Positions 8,383 to 16,400 of a stretch of DNA of 39,043 nucleotides are shown here, piece after piece. The stretch covers positions 36,481 to 75,523 of the forward strand of contig PLJS01000032.1 in assembly GCA_003140315.1 (NCBI GenBank). Direction: 5' to 3'. Source of the stretch: Hyphomicrobiales bacterium. Its GTDB lineage: Bacteria; Pseudomonadota; Alphaproteobacteria; Rhizobiales; Xanthobacteraceae. Position 1 is the first letter of the stretch. The number at the start of each line of letters is the position of its first letter. The notes beneath the pieces are model-generated. The model did no database searches. It had not been told where the DNA came from and saw only the letters and a list, made by a program, of their open reading frames with translations. A program made the position numbers and the translations under genes.

Positions 8383-10038
8383 CTAGCCATGAACGGTCCG
8401 CTGCGGCCAGAGGAATTGCACAGCCTGTAGCACCGTCACGCCGATGACGAGCTGAAGCAGCGACAGGCTCGCGACCTGCGAGAAGTTGCCGACGTTCCAG
8501 ACCTCGAACGACAGGACCGAGAACGTCCGTGTTTCCGCCGTGTAGAGCAGGATCACCATCGACAGCTCCGTGATGAAGATGCTGAAGAGCAGCATCCAGC
8601 TCGCCACGATGCTCGGACGGATCAGCGGCAGCGTGATGTGCGTGAACGTGCGGACCCAGCCATACCCGGCGATCCGCGCGCTCTCCTCGAGTTCGGGATG
8701 GACCTGAACGATGCTCGACGAGATGCTGCGCACCGCATAGCCCGAGAAGCGGCCGATGAAGGCGAGCACGATGATCCAGAGCGTGCCGTAGACCGCGACC
8801 GGCATGCGCATCCAGAACAGCGCGACGCCGACGCCGAACGCGATGCCCGGCACCGCGACGGGAAGCACCGCGAGATATTCCAAAACCTGACGATACGGCA
8901 GCCGCGTGCGCTGCGTCGTCCACGAGATCGCGATCCCGATCACGGTTCCGATCGTGGCCGCGACGAGCGCGATCGCGAGACTGTTCTGCAGCGTCTCGCG
9001 CACGTCCTGCGAGCTCCAGAGATACTGGAAGTTCGTCATCGTGAACCGCCCCGACCAGGTGAATGTCGAGAGCGCGGCCGCGATCAGAACCGCGATGGGC
9101 GCGATGATCGTGAAGAAGCAGTAGAGCCAGACCGAAGCGGCCGCGAGATATCGCGATGTGCCGAGCATGATCGCTCGTGCGCGAAAGCCCTTGCCCGACA
9201 CGGTGACGAAGGAGCGTCCCTTGAGCAGCCACCGCTGCAGCATCGTGGCGAGCAGCGACAGCGCGATCAGGTAGAGAGCAAGGATCGCCATGACGCCCAG
9301 CGCCGGCGGCACTTCCTGCGACGCGAGATAGATGCGCGAGGTCACGAAATAGAGCTGCCGCGCCCAGCCGATGACGACCGGCGTCCCGAACAGACCGATC
9401 GTGATGACGAACGCCAGCACGGCCCCGGACAGGATCGCGGGCGCGACCAGCGGCAACGTCACCGTGGTCGCGGTGCGGAACCGGCTCAAGCCGGAAACCT
9501 GCGCCGCCTCCTCGAGGCTCGGGTCCATGCTGCGCAGCGCGGCGGCCACGATCATCATCACGTACGGCGCGAGATAAATGCCGACGACCCAGCCGATCCC
9601 CACGAGCGTGTAGACGTTGAACGGCTCGGCGCCGATCAGGACACGGAACGGATAGTTGAAGGCGCCGATGCGCGGCGCCGCCAGCAGAATCCACGCGACC
9701 GCGCCGACGAACGGCGGAATGAAGATCGGGATCGTGGCGAGATTTTCCAGCAAGCCGCGTCCCGGCAGATTCGTCCGCGCGAACAGCCAGGCCATGGGGA
9801 CGCCGGCCATGCAGGCGATCGCCGTCGCGCCGAGCCCGATGATCATCGTGTTCAGGAGTGCGATCCAGTAAGGCCAACGTCCGAGCACCACCGCCACATG
9901 GCTCAGCGTGAAATGCCAGGCGCCGGCGTCGTAGACGATGAATCCCTGGATCAGCACGATCGCAAGCGGGACGACGACGATGAGAAACATTGCCGCCGTT
10001 GCCAATCCGAACAGGCCGTAGCGCCGGATGTATCGCAT
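8383..10038 (-). CDS. ABC transporter permease, two fused BPD domains (FbpB-like)
   Basis: Inner-membrane channel of a type I ABC importer of the iron(III)/thiamine/2-aminoethylphosphonate class. The 551-residue protein is an internal duplication: two permease domains of about six helices each, joined near residue 280-300. Each half has an EAA loop for ATPase docking (EEAAQVSGLSRFRTATTVTLP in the first half, EESARIAGYGWVRTFTHITLP in the second). One such fused chain replaces two permease subunits, as in FbpB. It follows the binding protein gene by 33 bases. The matching ATPase is encoded divergently about 1.3 kb away. The transported compound is not evident; the enzymatic neighbours suggest an organic compound rather than iron. 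Confidence 0.9.
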   Translation of the reverse strand: MRYIRRYGLFGLATAAMFLIVVVPLAIVLIQGFIVYDAGAWHFTLSHVAVVLGRWPYWIALLNTMIIGLGATAIACMAGVPMAWLFARTNLPGRGLLENLATIPIFIPPFVGAVAWILLAAPRIGAFNYPFRVLIGAEPFNVYTLVGIGWVVGIYLAPYVMMIVAAALRSMDPSLEEAAQVSGLSRFRTATTVTLPLVAPAILSGAVLAFVITIGLFGTPVVIGWARQLYFVTSRIYLASQEVPPALGVMAILALYLIALSLLATMLQRWLLKGRSFVTVSGKGFRARAIMLGTSRYLAAASVWLYCFFTIIAPIAVLIAAALSTFTWSGRFTMTNFQYLWSSQDVRETLQNSLAIALVAATIGTVIGIAISWTTQRTRLPYRQVLEYLAVLPVAVPGIAFGVGVALFWMRMPVAVYGTLWIIVLAFIGRFSGYAVRSISSSIVQVHPELEESARIAGYGWVRTFTHITLPLIRPSIVASWMLLFSIFITELSMVILLYTAETRTFSVLSFEVWNVGNFSQVASLSLLQLVIGVTVLQAVQFLWPQRTVHG

Positions 10039-10071
10039 GTGCGCTTCGAGCCTCGCGACCGGTCGTCGCTC

Positions 10072-11121
10072 TCACTGGATGCCGGTGACGTCCTGCCACC
10101 AGGCGATCAGCTTCTTCTGGTCGGCGAGCGCCTTCGTCAGATCGAAATGCATGAGCTTGACCTTGTCGAGCGGCGGCAGGCCCTGCGGCGCGGGCGCGCC
10201 ATTGCGCAACGCGTATTCGCCGCGCGAGATGATGACGTCCTGTCCCTCGCTCAGCATGAATTCGAGATAGAGCTTGGCGGCATTGGGATGGCGCGCATTC
10301 TTCAGCACGCCGGCCGAAAAATAGAAGGGGATCGCGCCGGACGCCGGAATCTTGAACTCCAGCGGCGCACCATTGCGCAACGCGTCGCCGAGGTGGTTGG
10401 TGAGGATGTACATCATCAGCGGCCGCTCGCCGGACACGACCTTGGCGACGCTGCCCGGCGTGTTCATGGAGACTTCGGAGCGCATGCTCTTGAGGCCGAG
10501 ATAGATCTGGCGCGTCTTCTCCTCGCCGTAGTTCTGCACCAGCGCGGCAAGAACCATGAACGCCACGGACGATCCACGCGGATCGACATAGGCGATCCGG
10601 TCTTCCCAGGCCTTCGGCGGCGTCGCGAAGCTCGTCCAATCGTCGGGAACAGGCAGCCCCTTCATCTGATCCGTGTTGGCGACCAGCGCCGCATATCCGA
10701 GCTTCGTCCTGACGGTATTGCCGACCAGGATATCGGCGGGGAAGTTCTTCGCGGCGTCGGGACGGTAGGGAGCGATATGTCCGCCGGCATCGAGCGTGAG
10801 GAGCGTGTCTTCGACATTGGTGAAGACGTCCGCGACCGCCTGCCCGGCGGAGAATTCCGACATGTAGCGATTGTAAAGCTGCCAGCCGCCGGCGACGACG
10901 AACGTCGCCTTGATTTTCGGATAGAGCTCCATGAAGCGCTTAACCTGATGCGGCGTCTCGCTGATGTCGCCACCGTAGACGACGATCTGGCCCTCCTGCT
11001 CGGCCGCCGCGATCAGCGCGGGGTCGGCGGCCCTCGCCGCGCCGGACATCGCGAAAATGGATGCCAGCACGACCGCGGCGAGCCGCGCCGGCCACGTGCA
11101 ATGCTGAATTGATGATTTCAC
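10072..11121 (-). CDS. ABC transporter substrate-binding protein (family 1, Fe/polyamine type)
   Basis: Periplasmic binding protein that delivers a solute to the adjacent permease. I start it at GTG 11121, preceded by GGAGAGGGAACGAAC. This gives a standard Sec leader (VKSSIQ, then a hydrophobic run ending SGAARA-AD) and a 349-residue protein. The ORF-track start at 11280 adds 53 residues without signal character. Mature motifs include GQIVVYGGDISE near the N-terminus, typical of the fold, and RHPNAAKLYLEFMLSEGQ in the C-terminal lobe. I do not see the paired tyrosines that bind ferric iron near the C-terminus, so an organic ligand is more likely. ALRNGAP occurs twice in the protein, about 57 residues apart. 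Confidence 0.88.
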   Translation of the reverse strand: MKSSIQHCTWPARLAAVVLASIFAMSGAARAADPALIAAAEQEGQIVVYGGDISETPHQVKRFMELYPKIKATFVVAGGWQLYNRYMSEFSAGQAVADVFTNVEDTLLTLDAGGHIAPYRPDAAKNFPADILVGNTVRTKLGYAALVANTDQMKGLPVPDDWTSFATPPKAWEDRIAYVDPRGSSVAFMVLAALVQNYGEEKTRQIYLGLKSMRSEVSMNTPGSVAKVVSGERPLMMYILTNHLGDALRNGAPLEFKIPASGAIPFYFSAGVLKNARHPNAAKLYLEFMLSEGQDVIISRGEYALRNGAPAPQGLPPLDKVKLMHFDLTKALADQKKLIAWWQDVTGIQ

Positions 11122-11353
11122 GTTCGTTCCCTCTCCGGAATCGGGATGCTCGAAACGTCGCCTCCGCGATGAGGCACCGCCGGCTCCCATTGGCCGCTCC
11201 TGCGTTATCCGAGCGGCATCACGGACTTTACGCTGAACGTGGCGGATAGCGAGACGGAAGCCGGTATGGCAGATATCCACCGGCGGATTGACGGCGACAT
11301 GCGCAAGGCCGCGACCCGCTCACGCTCTAGTTTTTCCGACGCCGGACCCCGCC

Positions 11354-12475
11354 ATGTCAGCGACTGAGCGTTCATCGACACAAACCTCGCAGGGAGCCGC
11401 TGCGAGCGTCGCTATCGAACGCCTCGCCAAGTCGTTCGGCAACGTCGAGGTGATCTCCGATCTCACGGTCTCGTTCCGCGCGGGCGCGATATCGGTGCTG
11501 TTGGGCGCCAGCGGGTGCGGCAAAACGACGATCCTGCGCTGCATCGCGGGTTTGGAGGAACCGAGCGCTGGAGCGATCCGCATCCATGACCGGACGGTGT
11601 TCTCCTCGCACGAGCGGATCAACGTGCCGCCGGAGCGCCGCAACCTTGGAATGGTTTTTCAATCTTATGCGATCTGGCCGCACATGACGGTCTATGAGAA
11701 CGTCGCGCTGCCGCTCCGAGCCCACGGCGTGCCGAGTGCGCAGGCACGGCCGCGCGTGCTAGAAGTCTTGCGGCTGGTCGGTCTCGAAGGGCTGGAGCAG
11801 CGCAGCGCCACGCAACTGTCGGGCGGCCAGCAGCAACGCGTCGCCATCGCGCGCTGTCTCGTCAACCAGCCGGAACTCGTTCTTCTGGACGAGCCGCTCA
11901 GCAATCTCGATGCGAAATTGCGCGTCGGTATGCGAACCGAATTACGCGAGCTGCAGCGGCGCCTCAACGCCACGATGATCTTCGTCACCCACGATCAGGA
12001 AGAGGCGATGTCGCTTGCCGACGATATCTTCCTGTTCCGCAACGGCCACCTCGAGCAGAGCGGGCCGGGCGAAGCGCTCTATCGGCGCCCCAACACGCGC
12101 TACGTCGCCGAGTTCTTCGGCAAGGCGAACATATTCGAGGCCGCCGCGCGCGATGCGGCGGGCGCTGACGAGCTCGTGCCGGTTCGCGCGAGTGCCATCA
12201 TCGCGCGCGGCTCGTTCGCCGGACGCGCCGCCGCCGGGCGCGACGTCGCCTGCATGGTTCGGCCCGAAGCCTGGCGCATCGGACTGCCGGACGGCGCCGG
12301 ACTCGCGGGCCGCATCGCCGAGATCACGCTGCTGGGCGATCGGCTCGAGCTGCAAGTGGAGACCGAGATCGGCCGGCAATGCGTGATGGTGCTCGGCTAT
12401 GCGCCCGTGCGCGTCGGCGAGCAGATCACGCTTTCGGTGGCGCCGGAGCACGTGCACTTTCTGCCCGGCGAGTGA
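11354..12475 (+). CDS. ABC transporter ATP-binding protein (PotA/FbpC-like)
   Basis: Cytosolic ATPase that powers the importer encoded divergently. All motifs are present: Walker A GASGCGKTT near residue 52, Q-loop in MVFQSYAIWPHMTV, signature LSGGQQQRVAIARC, Walker B LVLLDEP, and H-loop VTHDQEEAMS. A C-terminal TOBE-type regulatory domain follows (ACMVRPEAWRIG; LSVAPEHVHFLPG). ATG 11354 gives 373 residues and is preferred over the TTG at 11288 used in the ORF track; the ribosome site is weak for both. It shares a 232-base divergent region with the binding protein gene and converges with the MetE-like gene, leaving 6 bases between stops. Function as an importer ATPase is secure. Confidence 0.92.
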   Translation: MSATERSSTQTSQGAAASVAIERLAKSFGNVEVISDLTVSFRAGAISVLLGASGCGKTTILRCIAGLEEPSAGAIRIHDRTVFSSHERINVPPERRNLGMVFQSYAIWPHMTVYENVALPLRAHGVPSAQARPRVLEVLRLVGLEGLEQRSATQLSGGQQQRVAIARCLVNQPELVLLDEPLSNLDAKLRVGMRTELRELQRRLNATMIFVTHDQEEAMSLADDIFLFRNGHLEQSGPGEALYRRPNTRYVAEFFGKANIFEAAARDAAGADELVPVRASAIIARGSFAGRAAAGRDVACMVRPEAWRIGLPDGAGLAGRIAEITLLGDRLELQVETEIGRQCVMVLGYAPVRVGEQITLSVAPEHVHFLPGE

Positions 12476-12481
12476 GAAAAA

Positions 12482-13660
12482 TCACCGAGCGGCTTCCCGC
12501 CCGGCAAACCACAGCTTCGGATCGGCTGCGCGCACGCGCGCTTCCGGCAGGCCGAGCTCGCGCCGGACGATATTGGTGCCCTCGACCAGCGCCACACACT
12601 TGTAGAACGCGATGCGCCGCGACAGGCCCTCGCGGCCGAAGCCGCAATCGGTTGAGATGATGAGCTGCTCCTTCGGGATGAATTCCAGCGCCTTGCGGAT
12701 CAGCGCCGCGACGTGCTCGGCCGGTTCAACCACCGTGTCGCAATGGTTGACCACGCCGATCGCGATCTTCTTGTCGGTCTTGATGTGCTTGAAGAGCGGC
12801 AGATCCTTGCCCTCCGAGCTCGCGCATTCGAGCGTCAGCACATCGCAGTTGAGCTGCAGGAGATGCGGCAGCGCGCGTTCGTAACTCGGGACCTTCCAAT
12901 GCACGCGCTGCTGGTTCGGATTGCCCCAGCAGGTATGCACCCAGATCTCGGCGTTGACGCCGGTAAGCTGCCGATTGAAGGCCTCAGTGAGAAACTCGAG
13001 ATCGGCATCCGTGGTTTCTGCCTGCTGCGCGCGCATATGATGCGGCGGCTCCTCCACCTGGATCAACGGGCAGCCGGCCGCCGCCATGTCGCGCAGCTCG
13101 GCGTTCATGATGTCGCAAAGGTCGAGCATCATCTCCTTGTCGTCTTTGTAGTACGCGTTCCACAGCATCCCGGCCATCGAGGGCGCGCAGATCGCGCCGA
13201 ACTTCACCGGCCGGTCGGTCATGCGTTGCGCCACCTGCCAGATTGCGGCGTATTCGAGCGGCCCGCGCGTGAGCTTTTCGCCGACCACGCCGGGCTGATA
13301 GGCTTCCTGCACCTCCCAAAGAATCTTGCCGGGGCGCAGGCCATGGCGCGACATCCAGCCCCGCGAGGTGTCACGATGGCCGGTGATGCCACCGAGACGC
13401 TCGATCGGATAGAAGAACCAGGACTTGCCGCCCACGGTCAGATCAAAGCGGCTGTCGCCGTCCGTCACGATGTCGAGCCCGGCGGACTCCTGCTCGGCGA
13501 TGATGCTGGCGACCGCGTCGAGATACTGTTCGCGGAACAACGAATCGCCGAGCGCGGACTTGAACGACCGGCCCTCCAGGCTGCGGTCGAACCAGAGCGG
13601 CCGCGGATAGGAGCCGGTGATGGTGGTGGGCAAAATCATGTCGCGCGTGACGGTGAGCAC
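12482..13660 (-). CDS. Core-MetE-like zinc methyltransferase family protein
   Basis: Resembles only the C-terminal catalytic barrel of cobalamin-independent methionine synthase; at 392 residues it lacks the N-terminal barrel of MetE (about 750 residues). The zinc ligand pattern is intact: VHTCWG (H242, C244), LTLECAS (E278) and STDCGFG (C339). The N-terminal TTITGSYPRP matches the family opening. The homocysteine-binding aspartate region of MetE (IQVDEP) reads IQVEEPPHH. GTG 13660 is preceded by GGAGG at 5 bases. It lies 46 bases downstream of a binding protein gene and is co-directional with it. Short forms like this are known to need a different methyl donor, or act on other methylated compounds. 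The real reaction is unknown; methionine synthesis is not assured. Confidence 0.8.
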   Translation of the reverse strand: MLTVTRDMILPTTITGSYPRPLWFDRSLEGRSFKSALGDSLFREQYLDAVASIIAEQESAGLDIVTDGDSRFDLTVGGKSWFFYPIERLGGITGHRDTSRGWMSRHGLRPGKILWEVQEAYQPGVVGEKLTRGPLEYAAIWQVAQRMTDRPVKFGAICAPSMAGMLWNAYYKDDKEMMLDLCDIMNAELRDMAAAGCPLIQVEEPPHHMRAQQAETTDADLEFLTEAFNRQLTGVNAEIWVHTCWGNPNQQRVHWKVPSYERALPHLLQLNCDVLTLECASSEGKDLPLFKHIKTDKKIAIGVVNHCDTVVEPAEHVAALIRKALEFIPKEQLIISTDCGFGREGLSRRIAFYKCVALVEGTNIVRRELGLPEARVRAADPKLWFAGREAAR

Positions 13661-13706
13661 GGTGGCCTCCGTGAGTTACGGGTGATGCGGCAAGGCAGGA
13701 GCGGCC

Positions 13707-14750
13707 TTATTGGCGATAGCCGTAGGCCTTGTTCCAGTCGTCGGTCCAGGACTTGATTATCTTTTCGACCTCGTCGTCGGGGTACCAGGTCTTGATCGTC
13801 GCGGCGTCGACGCCCGGTGGCATCGGGGCCTGGGCCATGCTGGAGAACGACCCGAGCTCGACCATCAGCGCCTGACCCTCGCGCGACAGCGACCAGTCGA
13901 GAAACAGCCGCGCGGCATTGGGATGCGCGGCGCCCTTCGCCATCCCGGCGCAGAACACCGTGACCGGAACGCCCTCCGGCGCAAAGAACCACTTCAGCGG
14001 CGCGCCCTGAGCGGTCAGCGGAATGGCGAGCACGGTGACCAACGGCGCAATGCCGATCTCGCCGCGGATCATGGCATCGACCATTGGGGCCTGGCTCGGA
14101 AACAGCGCCGGCTTGAGCGCGGCCTGCTTCACCCAGTAGTCCTCGCCCAGCACCTTGCGTTCGAACATGGCCCGGGCGAAGGGACCTCCACCGGCCGCGA
14201 CCACGGTCTGCCCCAGATGCATCTTGCCGAATTCCGGCTTCGCCAGATCGGCCCAGGACTTCGGCGGGTCCTTCACAAGCTCGGAGTTGTACGTGATCGT
14301 CCAGGCGTTGCCGGATCGTGGCCACAACCGGTCGGTCGTGCGGGCGATATCGGGATAGTCGGCGGCATTCGGCGGCGCATAAGGCGCGAACAGCTCGACC
14401 ATCGCCCGCGCCTGTGGACGGTCGGTAAAATCAATGACGTCGGCGATCATCCGGTTGGCAGCCGCCTCGGTCTGGATGCGTGTGACCAATGAGCCGGTCG
14501 GCGCTCGCAAGATCTCGATCTGTATGCCGGGGAAGCGCTCGGAAAAGCGCTTTGAGACGGCCTGCTCAGTGTCGAGGAAGTTGGCAGTGTAGAGGACGAT
14601 CTTGCCCTCCATCCTGGCGGCGGCGAGCAACTCCGCCGAGGGCACGAACTGCGGCTCGGCCGCATGAGCGGTGCACGCAAGCGTCCATGCAAAGAAGACG
14701 ACCGCAAACGTCGCAGCGCGAGCGCGCCGACGCGGCGTGCAATCGTCCAT
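13707..14750 (-). CDS. ABC transporter substrate-binding protein, orphan (family 1)
   Basis: Second periplasmic binding protein of the iron/polyamine type, with no permease or ATPase of its own in the window. It may share the fused permease and ATPase at 8.4-12.5 kb. I start it at ATG 14750; GTG 14756 is also possible because AGGGAG lies just upstream. This gives a basic leader (MDDCTPRRRARA), a hydrophobic core and a cleavage site near CTAHA-AE, and 347 residues in total. Motifs EGKIVLYTANFLDTEQ and HPNAARLFLDWSLSREGQ match the fold in the N- and C-terminal lobes. It is divergent from the Tat-exported MmgE/PrpD gene and precedes the MetE-like gene in one transcript. The ligand is unknown. 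Confidence 0.85.
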   Translation of the reverse strand: MDDCTPRRRARAATFAVVFFAWTLACTAHAAEPQFVPSAELLAAARMEGKIVLYTANFLDTEQAVSKRFSERFPGIQIEILRAPTGSLVTRIQTEAAANRMIADVIDFTDRPQARAMVELFAPYAPPNAADYPDIARTTDRLWPRSGNAWTITYNSELVKDPPKSWADLAKPEFGKMHLGQTVVAAGGGPFARAMFERKVLGEDYWVKQAALKPALFPSQAPMVDAMIRGEIGIAPLVTVLAIPLTAQGAPLKWFFAPEGVPVTVFCAGMAKGAAHPNAARLFLDWSLSREGQALMVELGSFSSMAQAPMPPGVDAATIKTWYPDDEVEKIIKSWTDDWNKAYGYRQ

Positions 14751-14875
14751 GAGCACGGTTCTCCCTGACCCTTCCGGTTTGGTGGCAGCATAAGCCGCTT
14801 TCGACAGGGATTGAAACGCGCTGCGCGGCGCGCGACCATCGTCCGAACACGTCAGATTATCGCGGGAGAGAAGCA

Positions 14876-16339
14876 ATGGGACGGACCGATCGCCTGTCGC
14901 GCCGCAAGCTGCTCGGCGGCGCCGCCGGCCTGCTCGCCTGCGCATCGATTCCCGCCACACGCGCTCTCGCTGAAAGCGCGCCGACCGAGGCGCAACGGCT
15001 CGCGCGGTTCGCCGCCGACATCGCATTCGACAAGCTGCCGGCGAGCACCATCACGGCGGTGAAGCGGCTCGTGCTTGATACGCTTGGCCGCGCGCTCGGT
15101 GCGATCGACAGCGAGCCGGTGCGCATCGCCGAGGCGATCACGCCCTCGGTCGCCGCGACCGAGCGCGGCGCAACGATCATCGGGAGCGGCCGCCACACTA
15201 CGGCGTCCGGCGCCGCCTTCGTCAACGGCACACAGATCCGCTTTCTCGACTTTCTCGATGTGTATTTCACCAAGGACGTTTGCCATCCAAGCGAAAACAT
15301 CGCGCCGGCGATGGCCTGCGTCGAGGAGGCGGGCGGCTCCGGTCGCGACCTGATCGAGGCGATCGTTGTCGGCTATGAGGCGGAGGCGCGGCTGTGCGAC
15401 GTCCTCGCGTTCCCGTCGATCAAACTGCATCCTGCAAGCGCCGCCGGCTTCGTCGTGCCGCTCGTCGCCGGAAAGGCGTGGCGCCAAAGCGCCGAGGTGA
15501 TGGCGCATGGCTGCGTGCTTGGCGGTGCCCGGCATCTCACCTTGAACTCGCTTCTGGCCGGCGACCTCAGCATGGCGAAGGCGCTCGCCTACTCGCTCAG
15601 CGGAGCCGAGGCGATCACGGCGGCGCGGCTTGCGGGACAAGGCTTCACCGGACCGCTCGCCTCGCTCGAATGGCTGTTCGACAAGGTGGCGCAGGCAAAA
15701 CCCGGATCGATCTCGCTCGCCCTGGAACTTTCCGACTGGCGCTGTGAGCGCGCGAGCCTCAAGCGCTATCCGGTGCAGTATGCGCTGCAGGCCCCGGTCG
15801 AGGCGGCCGTTGAGCTGCATGCGAAACTGAAGGGAAGATTGGATCAAGTCACCGGAATCGTCGCGACCATGAGACCGGCGCAGCTTGCAAACATCGCCGA
15901 TCCGTCGAAATTCCGGCCGGCCAATCGCGAGACCGCCGATCATAGTCTCCCGGCCTGCGTCGCGATGGCGCTCCTGGACGGAAAGCTGACGGATCAGCAG
16001 TTTGCGCGCGAGCGCTTTCGTGACGCCGACATTGTCGCGATTCTCGGCAAGACAAAGGCCGTCGGCAGCGAGGATCTGAACCAGCGTTTCCCGCGCGGCC
16101 GGCCGGCTCTGATCGAGATCGAGCTAGCCGACGGTACGCATCATCGCGCCGAAATCGAGGTGCCGCTCGGCGATGCCGCGCGGCCCTTCGACGAGAAGAC
16201 CGTGACGGCAAAATTCCGCGAGCAGGCCGAGCCTGCAATCGGAGTGGCCGGTGTGCAAACTGCGATCGAAGTCATCGACCGGCTCGATACGCTCGCAACG
16301 ATCGAGCCTCTGATTAAAGTGCTCCGTCGATCGAGCTAG
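14876..16339 (+). CDS. MmgE/PrpD family protein with twin-arginine signal (second copy)
   Basis: Polycarboxylate dehydratase/decarboxylase/epimerase superfamily member of the PrpD type. The start at ATG 14876 is firm, with GGGAGAGAAGC ahead of it. The first residues are a textbook Tat leader: LSRRKLLGG at residues 7-15, a hydrophobic stretch, and a possible cleavage site after ALA near residue 32. The family normally lacks signal peptides, so periplasmic location is unusual. The body has FLDFLDVYF where the family has the DFDD motif, CHPSENIAPA, LKRYPVQYALQ, and NRETADHSLPACVAMALLDG, which is close to true PrpD. The 487-residue length is normal once the leader is added. It is divergent from the orphan binding protein, so it could process a compound before uptake. 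The substrate is unknown. Confidence 0.85.
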   Translation: MGRTDRLSRRKLLGGAAGLLACASIPATRALAESAPTEAQRLARFAADIAFDKLPASTITAVKRLVLDTLGRALGAIDSEPVRIAEAITPSVAATERGATIIGSGRHTTASGAAFVNGTQIRFLDFLDVYFTKDVCHPSENIAPAMACVEEAGGSGRDLIEAIVVGYEAEARLCDVLAFPSIKLHPASAAGFVVPLVAGKAWRQSAEVMAHGCVLGGARHLTLNSLLAGDLSMAKALAYSLSGAEAITAARLAGQGFTGPLASLEWLFDKVAQAKPGSISLALELSDWRCERASLKRYPVQYALQAPVEAAVELHAKLKGRLDQVTGIVATMRPAQLANIADPSKFRPANRETADHSLPACVAMALLDGKLTDQQFARERFRDADIVAILGKTKAVGSEDLNQRFPRGRPALIEIELADGTHHRAEIEVPLGDAARPFDEKTVTAKFREQAEPAIGVAGVQTAIEVIDRLDTLATIEPLIKVLRRSS

Positions 16340-16400
16340 AGTCGGCTCTCTGAGCTTCGGGACCGCCCCTTCACTGTGCTTCGGCGCGGAGCGATCAGAG

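Noticed and set aside
10199-10385. 16-bp direct repeat CCATTGCGCAACGCGT at 10199 and 10370
   Set aside because: Both copies encode ALRNGAP inside one binding protein; likely chance or fold-related, and too short for a mobile or regulatory repeat.
8638-11112. 824-codon plus-strand ORF across the ABC permease and binding protein
   Set aside because: Made almost entirely of R, D, H, E and A without hydrophobic core; it is the mirror frame of two confidently identified genes.
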